The translations under genes and the position numbers were made by a program. A stretch of 64,000 bases of DNA, from the NCBI GenBank assembly GCA_965217825.1, contig OZ244571.1:310001-374000 (forward strand), written 5' to 3'. Of this stretch, positions 16,457 through 24,862 are shown in pieces (position 1 is the first letter of the stretch; each line of letters begins with the position of its first letter). The DNA is from VXNE01 sp965217825 (GTDB taxonomy: Bacteria > Pseudomonadota > Gammaproteobacteria > Pseudomonadales > Azotimanducaceae). The notes under the pieces are model-generated. The model did not search any database. It worked only from the letters and a program-made list of their open reading frames with translations, and was not told the DNA's origin.

Positions 16457-18880
16457 ATGGAGAATCAGGCTCGCATTGTCATCGTCGGCGGCGGCATCAT
16501 GGGCGTCGGCTTGCTGTACCATCTGGCGGCAGAGGGATGCGGCGATGTCCTGCTGATCGAGAAGGGCGAGTTGACGTCGGGCTCGACCTGGCACGCGGCC
16601 GGTCAATGCCCCAACCTGGTCGGCAACTACAACCTCGCCAAGATTCACGAATACAGCGTCTCCCTGTACCGAAAACTGGAGCGACTGACCGGTCAGGCTG
16701 TCGGTTGGCATGGCTGCGGCAGCGTCCGCTTCGCCCTCACCGAGCGGGACCTGGACTGGTTCCGCTACCTGCGCGGAATCGCCGCCAACGTCGGCTACCA
16801 CATGGAGATCATCGACGTCCAAAAGATCGCGAAGCTGAATCCCTTTATCTCGACCGAAGGCGTGCTGGCCGGCGCCTGGACCCGCAACGACGGTCATGCC
16901 GACCCGTCCGGGCTTTGCCAAGCGATGGCCAGGGGCGCACGCGAACTGGGCGCCAGGATCGTGCGGGGCAACCGGGTGACCGGCATCAATGCGCTGCCGG
17001 GCGGCGAATGGGAACTGGTGACGGAACAGGGGCGCGTCATTGCCGAAACCGTGGTCAACGCCGCCGGCTGCTTCGCCAGGCAGGTGGCGCAGATGGTGGG
17101 AGCAGACCTTCCCATCTGCAACATTCAGCACCATTATCTGGTCTCCGGACCGGTGCCGGAACTGGCCGGCCGAAGCGACGAACTCCCCGTGACCCGCGAC
17201 CCCTACGCCTCCGCCTACCTGCGCCAGGAGCAGCAGTCCGGCCTGATCGGCATCTACGAGGCCGATGGGGTCGCCGAAGCCTGGCCGCCGGGCGGACTGC
17301 CGTCCTGGGATTCCGAAAGCGAACTGTTTTCCGACGATCTCGAGCGCCTGATGCCCTGGCTCGGCCGCGCCATGGAGCGCATGCCGATCTTCGAACCGGC
17401 AGGCATCAGGCGCATCGTCAACGGGGCCATCTCCCACAGCCCCGACGGGCTGCCAATGCTCGGCCCCGTGGCCGGGCTGCGCAATTTCTGGCTCTGCTGC
17501 GGATCGTCCTTCGGCATTGCCCAGGGTGCCGGCAGCGGCAAGTACCTGGCGCAGTGGATGTTGCATGGCGACTCCGAAATCAACATGACCGGCTTCGATC
17601 CCCGGCGCTTCGGCGTGTTTGCCGATGCCGGCTACATGCGGGCCAAGGGTCGCCAGGACTACGGCAGGACCTACGCCACGGCGTTGCCGGGGGAAGAACT
17701 GCCCGCGGCCCGCCGGTGCCGGACCAGCCCCCTGTATGACAAGCTCAAGGCCCAGGGCTGCGTGTTTACCGAGACCTTTGGCTGGGAGCGGCCCAAGTGG
17801 TTCTCACCGGACGGCCGCGAGGAACACTACAGCTTTCGCCGCAACAACGTGTTCGAACTGGTGCGCGACGAGTGCCTGGCCGTGCGCGAGCGGGTCGGTA
17901 TCCTGGATCTCTCCGGATTTGCAAAATACGACGTGACGGGCCGCGATGCGCGGACGATGCTGGATCGGCTGTGCGCCAACCGGGTACCGGAGCGCGGCCG
18001 TATCGCACTTACCCATCTGCTTTCCGAGGGCGGACGCATCGGCGCAGAAGTGACGATCACACACTTTGACGATCAAGCCTTCTACGTGCTTTCCGCCGCC
18101 GGCGCCGAATTGCGCGATCTCGACCACCTGCAACAGGGCCGGCGCCCCGGCGAGCAGGTGCACATCGCCAATGTCACCGACCGGCGCGGCGTGCTGGTGC
18201 TGGCCGGACCGCACGCCCGCTCAGTGCTGGCCCGGCTGACGGACGCGCCCCTGGACAGCAGCGCCTTTCGCTGGCTTACGGTTAAGGAAATCGACATCGC
18301 CGGGATGCCGGTGCGGGCACTGCGGGTGAACTATGTCGGCGAACTCGGCTGGGAACTGCACCCGGCCATGGAACACATGGAGCCGCTGTATGACGCGCTG
18401 GCGGAGGCTGGGGCAGAACATGGCATTCGCAATTTCGGCCTCTATTCCGTCAACAGTTTGAGGCTGGAAAAAGCCTACCGCAGTTGGGGCGCGGAACTGA
18501 CCAACGAAGTCACCATGATCGACGCGGCCATGGAGCGCTTCATCAAGTTCGACAAGGGTGACTTCATCGGCCGGGAAGCGACCCTGCACACCCTGCAAAA
18601 GGGGGACCGCACGCTGCAACTGATCTACTTCAGCCTCGACTCCGGCGACGCGGACGTTCAGGGGGGCGAGCCGATCTTCGTCGGCGAACGCTGCGTGGGG
18701 GTGACCACTTCCGGCGGCTACGGCCACTCTGTAGATCAGAGTCTCGGCTTCGGCTACGTCCCGCCGTCGCTGGCCGGCCCAGGCAAGGGGTTGACTGTCA
18801 ACGTGCTCGGGCAACCGCGGCAAGTGACGATACTCAAAGACCCGGTCTACGATCCGGCCAACCGCCGATTGCGCGCCTGA
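16457..18880 (+). CDS. FAD-dependent oxidoreductase-aminomethyltransferase (GcvT) fusion, dimethylglycine/sarcosine dehydrogenase-like (1)
   Basis: This 807-residue protein has an N-terminal FAD/DAO domain (IVIVGGGIMGVGLLYHLAAEG) with STWHAAGQ, the segment containing the FAD-linking His of dimethylglycine and sarcosine dehydrogenases. From about residue 425 follows a folate-binding GcvT-type region (RVGILDLSGFAKYDVTGRDA, ITHFDDQAFYVLSAAGAELRDL, NYVGELGWELH, LRLEKAYRSWGAELTNEVT). Such enzymes oxidise an N-methyl amine and transfer the one-carbon unit to THF as 5,10-methylene-THF. The ATG at 16457 directly precedes the nucleotide-binding strand. The second homolog starts six bases after its stop. 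Confidence 0.88.
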   Translation: MENQARIVIVGGGIMGVGLLYHLAAEGCGDVLLIEKGELTSGSTWHAAGQCPNLVGNYNLAKIHEYSVSLYRKLERLTGQAVGWHGCGSVRFALTERDLDWFRYLRGIAANVGYHMEIIDVQKIAKLNPFISTEGVLAGAWTRNDGHADPSGLCQAMARGARELGARIVRGNRVTGINALPGGEWELVTEQGRVIAETVVNAAGCFARQVAQMVGADLPICNIQHHYLVSGPVPELAGRSDELPVTRDPYASAYLRQEQQSGLIGIYEADGVAEAWPPGGLPSWDSESELFSDDLERLMPWLGRAMERMPIFEPAGIRRIVNGAISHSPDGLPMLGPVAGLRNFWLCCGSSFGIAQGAGSGKYLAQWMLHGDSEINMTGFDPRRFGVFADAGYMRAKGRQDYGRTYATALPGEELPAARRCRTSPLYDKLKAQGCVFTETFGWERPKWFSPDGREEHYSFRRNNVFELVRDECLAVRERVGILDLSGFAKYDVTGRDARTMLDRLCANRVPERGRIALTHLLSEGGRIGAEVTITHFDDQAFYVLSAAGAELRDLDHLQQGRRPGEQVHIANVTDRRGVLVLAGPHARSVLARLTDAPLDSSAFRWLTVKEIDIAGMPVRALRVNYVGELGWELHPAMEHMEPLYDALAEAGAEHGIRNFGLYSVNSLRLEKAYRSWGAELTNEVTMIDAAMERFIKFDKGDFIGREATLHTLQKGDRTLQLIYFSLDSGDADVQGGEPIFVGERCVGVTTSGGYGHSVDQSLGFGYVPPSLAGPGKGLTVNVLGQPRQVTILKDPVYDPANRRLRA

Positions 18881-18886
18881 GGATTC

Positions 18887-21343
18887 ATGACGACCCGGCC
18901 CGAGCGTCCTGACGGCCTGCCGCGTCGCGCCAGCGTGATCGTAATCGGCGGCGGCGTGATCGGCTGCTCGGTCGCCTATCACCTGGCACGAGCCGGGGTC
19001 TCGGACGTGACGCTGCTGGAACGCAGGCAACTCACCTCGGGCACCACCTGGCATGCGGCGGGATTGGTGGGGCAGTTGCGCACGTCCATCAACATGACCG
19101 AGCTGGCGCGCTATACCAGCGAGCTCTATCTGCGCCTGGAGGCCGAAACCGGCCAAGCCACCGGCTACCGGCGCTGCGGTTCCATCTCCATCGCCACCAA
19201 CGAGGAGCGTTTTGAGGAACTGCGGCGCAGCGCCTCGATGGCCAAGGTGTTCGGGCTGGAGGTGGAGGTGGTCACGCCCGCAGCCATCAGGGCCCGGGTT
19301 CCGCTGCTGCATACTTCAGACGTGCTCGGCGGCATTCACATTCCTTCCGACGGCTACGCCAACGCGGTGGACATCACCAACGCGCTGGCCAGGGGCGCCC
19401 GCGCCGCCGGCGCGCGCATCTTTCAGAACCTGACCGTCACCGACATCCGTACCGCACGGGGCAGCGTAACCGGCGTGACCACGGAACACGGCGATATCGA
19501 CGCGGACTGCGTGGTGTTGTGCACCGGCATGTGGACCCGGGAGCTGGCGGCGACGGTCGGGGTGAACGTGCCCCTGCATGCCTGCGAGCACTACTACGCC
19601 CTGTTCGAATCGGTAGCGGGGCTGGATGTGAACTTCCCGGTCGTGCGCGACTACGACGCCTGCGCCTACTACAAATACGACGCGGGCAATCTCCTCCTCG
19701 GCGCCTTTGAACCCCACGCCCGCCCCTGGGCCATGGAGGGCATCCCCGAGGACTTTTGCTTCGACGAGATCGCCGGTAGCCTCGAGCATTTCGAACCCAT
19801 CCTCGAGCGGGCCCTGGTGCGCGTCCCGGCGCTGGAATCCGCCGGACTCAAGACGTTCTTCTGCGGGCCGGAGAGTTTCACGCCGGATGTGCGCTACCAC
19901 CTCGGCCAGGCGCCCGAACTCGACAACTGTTTCGTGGCGGCGGGGCTGAATTCGATTGGCCTGCAATCCGCCGGCGGTATCGGCAGGGTGATCACGGACT
20001 GGATTCGCCACGGACACCCGCCGTCGGACCTGTGGGAAGTGGATGTGCGCCGCAATCAGCCCTTCCAGCGCAGCCGGAAGTACCTGCGCGAACGCGTCTC
20101 GGAGAGCCTCGGCCTGCTGTACGCCACGCACTATCCTTATCGTCAATACGACACCGCCCGGGGAGTCCGCAGATCGCCGCTCTATGATCGGCTGCAATCC
20201 ATCGGGGCGTGCCACGGCGAGGTCGCGGGTTGGGAGCGGCCCAACTGGTACGCGCCGGAACCGGGCCTGGCCGGCTACGAGTACAGTTACGGACGACAGA
20301 ACTGGTTCGAGCATTCCGCCGCGGAACACCGGGCAGTGCGCGAGCGGGTGGGGCTGTTCGACCTGTCTTCTTTCGCCAAGTTCCGGCTCCAGGGGCGGGA
20401 CGCGACCCGGGTGCTGAACCATGTCTGCGCGAACGATGTGGACGTGCGCCCGGGCCGCATCGTCTACACCCAATGGTTAAACGACCGGGGCGGCATCGAA
20501 GCGGATCTCACCGTCACCCGGCTGGCCGAAGACGACTACCTGATCGTGACCGCCGCGGCCACGGAAGTGCGGGACTTTCACTGGCTGCAACGGCACATTC
20601 CGGCCGACGCCCATTGTGTGCTGACCAATGTAACCTCGGCCATGGGCGTGATTTCGATCATGGGGCCGAACGCTCGCGCGCTGTTGCAATCGCTGAGCCC
20701 GAACGATCTCTCGCACGAGGTCTTCCCGTTCGCGCACAGCCGGGAAATCGAGCTCGGCTACGCGCTGGTGCGCGCCGCCCGGATCACCTACGTCGGCGAA
20801 CTCGGCTGGGAACTCTACATCCCCACCGAGTTCACGGCCGGCGTCTACGACACCATCGTCGCCGCGGGCGCACCCTTCGGCCTGGCCCACGCCGGCTATC
20901 ACGCGCTGGATTCGCTGCGCATCGAAAAAGCCTATCGTCATTGGGGCCACGACATCACCGACGAGGATACGCCGCTGGAAGCGGACTTAAGCTTTGCCGT
21001 GAAGTTCGACAAGCCGGGCGGGTTCATCGGGCGGGAGGCGCTGCTGAGAGACAGGGAGGCGGGGCCGGCAAAGCGGTTACTGCAGTTCCGGCTGCTGGAC
21101 CCACAGCCGCTGCTCTACCACAACGAACCCATCTGGCACGAGGACGCCCTGGTCGGTTACGTCACCTCCGGCGCCTACGGCCACACCCTCGGCGGCGCCA
21201 TCGGCCTCGGCTACGTCGATACGGCCAGGACGCCAAACCCGCCAGAGGGGGGCTTCAGCATCGAGGTGGCCGGGGACCGCATTCCGGCGGAGGTTTCGTC
21301 AAGGCCAATGTACGATCCCGGAAACAGGCGCATCCGCCGCTGA
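18887..21343 (+). CDS. FAD-dependent oxidoreductase-aminomethyltransferase (GcvT) fusion, dimethylglycine/sarcosine dehydrogenase-like (2)
   Basis: An 818-residue paralog with the same two-part layout: FAD site VIVIGGGVIGCSVAYHLARAG, GTTWHAAGLVGQLR, then a GcvT-like half from about residue 430 (RVGLFDLSSFAKFRLQGRDA, ITYVGELGWELYIPTEF, LRIEKAYRHWGHDITDEDT). The WHAAGLVGQLR version is closer to typical dimethylglycine dehydrogenases than its neighbour. Two consecutive demethylations (dimethylglycine to sarcosine to glycine) would suit two such enzymes after an MttB-type betaine demethylation; this is inference. The last about 517 bases are duplicated downstream at 21884-22400. Confidence 0.9.
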   Translation: MTTRPERPDGLPRRASVIVIGGGVIGCSVAYHLARAGVSDVTLLERRQLTSGTTWHAAGLVGQLRTSINMTELARYTSELYLRLEAETGQATGYRRCGSISIATNEERFEELRRSASMAKVFGLEVEVVTPAAIRARVPLLHTSDVLGGIHIPSDGYANAVDITNALARGARAAGARIFQNLTVTDIRTARGSVTGVTTEHGDIDADCVVLCTGMWTRELAATVGVNVPLHACEHYYALFESVAGLDVNFPVVRDYDACAYYKYDAGNLLLGAFEPHARPWAMEGIPEDFCFDEIAGSLEHFEPILERALVRVPALESAGLKTFFCGPESFTPDVRYHLGQAPELDNCFVAAGLNSIGLQSAGGIGRVITDWIRHGHPPSDLWEVDVRRNQPFQRSRKYLRERVSESLGLLYATHYPYRQYDTARGVRRSPLYDRLQSIGACHGEVAGWERPNWYAPEPGLAGYEYSYGRQNWFEHSAAEHRAVRERVGLFDLSSFAKFRLQGRDATRVLNHVCANDVDVRPGRIVYTQWLNDRGGIEADLTVTRLAEDDYLIVTAAATEVRDFHWLQRHIPADAHCVLTNVTSAMGVISIMGPNARALLQSLSPNDLSHEVFPFAHSREIELGYALVRAARITYVGELGWELYIPTEFTAGVYDTIVAAGAPFGLAHAGYHALDSLRIEKAYRHWGHDITDEDTPLEADLSFAVKFDKPGGFIGREALLRDREAGPAKRLLQFRLLDPQPLLYHNEPIWHEDALVGYVTSGAYGHTLGGAIGLGYVDTARTPNPPEGGFSIEVAGDRIPAEVSSRPMYDPGNRRIRR

Positions 21344-21344
21344 T
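20828..21344 (+). repeat. Left copy of a 517-base duplication (3' end of dehydrogenase 2)
   Basis: The sequence from GAGTTCACGGCCGGCGTC to the stop codon recurs 1056 bases downstream at 21884-22400 with scattered substitutions. The HigA gene and HigB tail lie between the copies. Confidence 0.92.
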
Positions 21345-21369
21345 GGTGGGCTGGCTTGGCTAGTGCTCC

Positions 21370-21444
21370 GTCTACCGTGTCGTCTATATTCGCTTCATCG
21401 GTAGCCACCGGGACTACGACACCATCGATGCCCAGACGATTTGA
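21370..21444 (+). pseudogene. C-terminal remnant of a HigB toxin
   Basis: The frame reads VYRVVYIRFIGSHRDYDTID then AQTI and a TGA. This is the characteristic end of HigB (RelE-superfamily) toxins, ten bases upstream of an intact HigA. An in-frame TAG at 21361, the junction after the dehydrogenase stop, and the absence of upstream toxin sequence show that all but the last 24 codons are lost. Confidence 0.75.
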
Positions 21445-21454
21445 GGGTCGAGCT

Positions 21455-21826
21455 ATGGACATTTCACCGATCAAGACCAAGCAGGATCATCTGCGCGCCC
21501 TGAAGGAGATCGAGAACCTGATGACGGCGAGCCGCAACTCGCCCGAGGGCGACCGTCTCGATGTCCTGGTGACGCTGGTCGAAGCTTGGGAGACCAAGCA
21601 CTATCCACTCGACCTTCCGGATCCGGTCGCGGCGATCCGCTATCACATGGAACAAAACGGGCTGGCACCCAAGGACCTCGTTCCCTATATAGGCGGCCGC
21701 GGCCGAGTCTCCGAAGTGCTAAGCCGCAAGCGCCGGTTGAGCCTGAAGATGATCTGGCGGCTGCACCGGGGGCTCGGGATCCCCGCGGAATCGCTAATCA
21801 AGGTCGACGATCACATGGTGGCATGA
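21455..21826 (+). CDS. higA: HigA-type antitoxin, XRE-family DNA-binding protein
   Basis: A 123-residue protein starting MDISPIKTKQDHLRALKEIE, with a C-terminal helix-turn-helix (AIRYHMEQNGLAPKDLVPYI, VSEVLSRKRRLSLKMIWRL) typical of the larger HigA antitoxins. HigA normally neutralises the mRNA-cleaving HigB and represses its own operon. Only a tail of HigB remains upstream, so this is an orphan antitoxin that may still bind DNA or act on HigB copies elsewhere. The ATG at 21455 is the family start. It lies between the two copies of the dehydrogenase duplication. Confidence 0.85.
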   Translation: MDISPIKTKQDHLRALKEIENLMTASRNSPEGDRLDVLVTLVEAWETKHYPLDLPDPVAAIRYHMEQNGLAPKDLVPYIGGRGRVSEVLSRKRRLSLKMIWRLHRGLGIPAESLIKVDDHMVA

Positions 21827-21844
21827 GGTGTTCAGCCATCACGG

Positions 21845-22399
21845 ATGCGATCATCACGCGACCTTATTCATCGGCGTCCCACAGAGTTCACGGCCGGCGT
21901 CTACGACACCATCGTCGCCGCGGGCGCACGCTTCTGCCTGGCCCACGCCGGCTATCACGCGCTGGATTCGCTGCGCATCGAAAAGGCCTATCGGCATTGG
22001 GGCCACGACATCACCGACGAGGACACGCCGCTGGAAGCGGGCTTGAGCTTTGCCGTGAAGTTCGACAAGCCGGGCGGGTTCATTGGACGGGAGGCGCTGC
22101 TGAGAGACAGGGAGGCGGGGCCGGCGAAGCGGTTGCTGCAGTTCCGGCTGCTGGACCCTCAGCCGCTGCTCTACCACAACGAACCCATCTGGCACGAGGA
22201 CGCCTTGGTCGGTTACGTCACCTCCGGCGCCTACGGCCACACCCTCGGGGGCGCCATCGGCCTTGGCTATGTCGACACGGCCAAGGCGCCAGACCCGCCA
22301 ACGTCGGGCTTCAGCATCGAGGTGGCCGGGGACCGCATTCCGGCGGAGGTTTCGTCAAGGCCAATGTACGATCCCGGAAACAGGCGCATCCGCCGCTGA
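21845..22399 (+). pseudogene. Truncated duplicate of dehydrogenase 2 (GcvT-domain end only)
   Basis: The open frame encodes 184 residues. From FTAGVYDTIVAAGARFCLAH onward it is nearly identical to the end of the upstream dehydrogenase; the first 13 codons are unrelated. The FAD domain and most of the folate domain are missing, so dehydrogenase activity is not possible. The frame has stayed open, which suggests a recent duplication or tolerance of the fragment. Homology starts at 21884. Confidence 0.85.
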
Positions 22400-22400
22400 T
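21884..22400 (+). repeat. Right copy of the 517-base duplication
   Basis: It matches 20828-21344 at a constant offset of 1056 bases, ending at the same codons (RPMYDPGNRRIRR and stop). Flanking sequences differ on both sides. Confidence 0.92.
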
Positions 22401-22502
22401 GCCATGTTAGCCCCGCCGAACGCCTTGCTACGCTCGGCGCCTGGCCCATCCCGCACCGCCAATTCGATGCGCGAGGGTCAGCATGTTTGAACGAGGAGCG
22501 TC

Positions 22503-22940
22503 TCAGGCTGGCTCGGGCCACACGAAGTCGGGACGCAGGCCCTCGTGAACGGGCCGGCCGTCGCCGGGTCTCGGAACGCCCGTGGACGGATCGTAGAACG
22601 CGTGGTAGGTCGCCGACAGGCTGTCGGGGTCGTAGCCCATCAGGTTGGGGACGATTGCCCGTATGCGTCGCTGCTTATCGTCGAGCATGATCGGCGTGCC
22701 GCATTCAGCGCACGTGCAGAGTTCCAGGGGCCCATCCGGGTTCTGGTCGTTGAAGGGCTGACGGTTCAAGCCGTCGAGGTTGTCGACTGTGACGTCCCCG
22801 TGCTTGAAAAACACGACATGTGTCGTCGCCTGACCGGTGACTCGCTTGCATACAGAACAGTGGCAAACGTGACTGTCCACGGGCTCGTTATCCGAGTGCG
22901 TATGTATGTGGTCGCATCCCCCAGAGTATTTGTGTGACAT
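22503..22940 (-). CDS. GFA/CENP-V family zinc protein (glutathione-dependent formaldehyde-activating type)
   Basis: A 145-residue protein with the family cysteine pattern: CDHIH near the start, CHCSVCKR and CTCAECGTPIML, plus VVFFKHGDV. GFA enzymes promote formaldehyde-glutathione adduct formation, though many family members have unproven roles. The ATG at 22940 follows an AAGGAGGAG site; a Met six codons earlier is also in frame. Formaldehyde handling would fit beside N-demethylating dehydrogenases, which is inference from context. Confidence 0.8.
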   Translation of the reverse strand: MSHKYSGGCDHIHTHSDNEPVDSHVCHCSVCKRVTGQATTHVVFFKHGDVTVDNLDGLNRQPFNDQNPDGPLELCTCAECGTPIMLDDKQRRIRAIVPNLMGYDPDSLSATYHAFYDPSTGVPRPGDGRPVHEGLRPDFVWPEPA

Positions 22941-23060
22941 GTTCTCCTCCTTCCTCAATTGCCAAACCGCTTGACGCGCGCGGATTCGGTTTCAGACGAC
23001 TGGCCGGCCCCATCGAGAGGTCCGGCTGGAATCTTACTTGATCAGGGTCTGGGAGACTAT

Positions 23061-23168
23061 GGCTACCATGACCGCGGCGCCGGCGGTGGAGAAGTGCACC
23101 CTGGCGCCGCTCAAGTCCAGATCCGACCGCGGGTTCTGACCGTGCAGCACCAGATTTCGCCGGGTAGA
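23061..23168 (-). pseudogene. Fragment of a second MttB-type gene
   Basis: About 105 bases read RRNLVLHGQNPRSDLDLSGA and RVHFSTAGAAVMV, nearly the same as residues of the MttB-type gene whose matching part lies near 10327-10434. Nothing else of that gene is found nearby. The rest of the 300-base gap 22941-23240 shows no other recognisable feature. Confidence 0.75.
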
Positions 23169-23240
23169 GCGGGAACAAACGTAAAGCTTGCATGCGCTGT
23201 CTCGGCGCGTATAGTGCCGCACCTTTTCGGGGAACTCCCC

Positions 23241-24703
23241 TTGCGACCGATCAAATTCCTGTCATTGCTCTGTTTCCTGGCCTCCTGGGCGACGATTGCA
23301 TCGGCGCAAGATCATGAGTCGCTGACGGACGGTTCGAGGTTCCGCGACTGCCGCACCTGCCCCGAGATGGTCGTGATCCCTGCCGGGACCTTCATGAAAG
23401 GACCCCCCAGGACGAACCGGGACGCAGCGACGACCGGAGAAACCACGACGAAGACGATCTGGCGGGACCTGGCGGATCGCAAGTCGAAGTCTCGGTTCCC
23501 CGGTTCGCCCTCGGCGTCTTCGAGATCACCAACCGGGAATTTCAGGCGTTCGTCGAAGACGCGGGATATGAGATGCCGGGCGGATGTTGGGCGCTTCTGC
23601 ATGGGGACGGCACGTGGAATCGCTATCCTGAGGCCACGTGGAACAACCTCGGTCGTCCATTCGAAGAGGCCGAGCCTGCTTCCTGCATCGACTGGCACGC
23701 CGCCAGTGCGTATGCGCGTTGGTTGTCCCTCAGAACGGGTGCGGCGTATCGACTTCCTACCGAGTCCGAGTTCGAGTATGCGCTACGTGCGGGCTCGTCC
23801 ACCCGCTATCACTTCGGCGACGATCAGGAGGCGTTGTGTCGGTACGGAAATGTGCGGGACGCAGCATTCAATGCGATCTATCCTGCCGTGCCCACGCTGC
23901 AGTGCGACGACGGTTACGCAACGCTCGCGCCCGTCGGCCAGTTCCAACCGAACGCCTTTGGCGTGTACGACATGACCGGCAACGCGTGGGAATGGCTTGC
24001 GGATTGTTATGAACCGAGCTACGCCAACGCGCCAACGGACGGATCCGCCCTGACTTCCGATCCATGCGAAGCACGAAGCCTTCGCGGTGGTTCGTGGAGC
24101 TATGACCTGTCGAGTCTGCGCTCTGCGGATCGCAGCGACGACCCGACCGCTGCGCTGTTCGACACACTTGGCTTCCGGGTAGCTCGGCACCTCGCTGGGA
24201 ACCCCGCTGGGAACCCCGCTGGGAACCCCGATGTCGCGGTCGCTCTGGCACCCGACTGGGATCTGCGCGTCTACGAGGATCGCGAGCGTGGATTCTCCTT
24301 CCTGTATCCCGCGAGACTTGAACGGTCTGGAAACGGCGTCAGTCTCGCATTTTCCGAGAGCCCGAAAGATATCTCCTACATCAAGGGCGTCCCCTACATC
24401 GCAGTCAGCGTCACGAAAAACAATCCCTCCGCCACGATGAACTCGTTGGCTGAGGCATTCGCAAAGTCCATGGAGGGCGAAATAGTCGAAGTTGCATCGA
24501 GACAGTCGACCCTACGCGATGGCGTCACCGAGGCCGTCGAAATCGTTGTGGACTGGCGTTTTCCCGGGACCGAGCGTGTGCTACGAACCACGAATTTGAG
24601 CATCGTGCTCGGCGATCAGCGCGTGTCGGTCCGACTGACCAAGGGGCTCAACGCGGACTGGGCCGATCTGAAAAGACTGCTCTACACGCTACGCGTGCAC
24701 TGA
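23241..24703 (+). pseudogene. FGE-sulfatase-domain secreted protein with one frameshift in a C6 run
   Basis: The gene begins at TTG 23241 with a signal peptide (KFLSLLCFLASWATIASA) and CPEMVVIPAGTFMKG, the usual FGE-fold opening. At the C6 run 23403-23408 the frame breaks; adding one base restores DEPGRSDD, then EVSVPRFALGVFEITNREFQ and the long frame to 24703. That part has LPTESEFEYALRAGS, GVYDMTGNAWEWLADCYE, RSLRGGSWSYD and ends the fold with LGFRVARHL. The catalytic cysteine of true formylglycine generators (GFRC) is absent. After three AGNP repeats comes a roughly 145-residue domain with a PsbP/DcrB-like look (FSFLYPARLERSGN). It could be phase variable, a sequencing error or a young pseudogene. 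Confidence 0.75.
24194..24229 (+). repeat. Three 12-base tandem repeats (GCTGGGAACCCC) in the FGE-like gene
   Basis: Three identical 12-base units encode AGNP-AGNP-AGNP between the FGE-fold domain and the C-terminal domain. Unit loss or gain would change linker length without breaking the frame. Confidence 0.95.
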
Positions 24704-24729
24704 GAACATCACCCCTCAAGGAGCGTGTT

Positions 24730-24805
24730 TGGTGGGCCGTCTGGGACTCGAACCCAGGACCAACGGGTTAAAAGCCCGCTGCTCTACCAACTGAGCTAAC
24801 GACCC
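24730..24805 (-). tRNA. tRNA-Lys (anticodon UUU), right copy
   Basis: A 76-base gene on the minus strand. It starts GGGTCGTTAGCTCAGTTGG, has loop CTTTTAA (UUU), TTCGAGTC and encoded CCA after discriminator A. The acceptor stem is better paired than in the left copy (one fewer wobble). It differs from the copy at 9024 at a handful of positions, including the discriminator base. Confidence 0.96.
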
Positions 24806-24823
24806 CGGTCGCGAGCGGCGTGC

Positions 24824-24852
24824 ATTGTATGCACGCACCGGAAAGCGAACAA
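24824..24852 (-). promoter_or_regulatory. Promoter of right tRNA-Lys
   Basis: A -35 TTGTTC at 24847-24852 and a -10 TACAAT at 24824-24829 on the minus strand, 17 bases apart, the same as before the left tRNA. Confidence 0.75.
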
Positions 24853-24862
24853 GACAACGGGA

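Larger units (their letters stand above)
9024..24805. other. Putative genomic island bracketed by direct tRNA-Lys repeats
   Basis: Two tRNA-Lys(UUU) genes in the same orientation, each with about 60 conserved upstream bases including the promoter, bracket 15.7 kb. Inside are the corrinoid methyltransferase genes, two FAD-GcvT fusion dehydrogenases, a GFA protein, an FGE-like gene and several relics (transposase, MttB, metF, HigB). Outside are the que genes on the left and a CoA-transferase operon on the right. Neither an integrase nor a short attachment site is visible, so recombination between the tRNA copies is as likely as phage-type integration. Confidence 0.5.
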
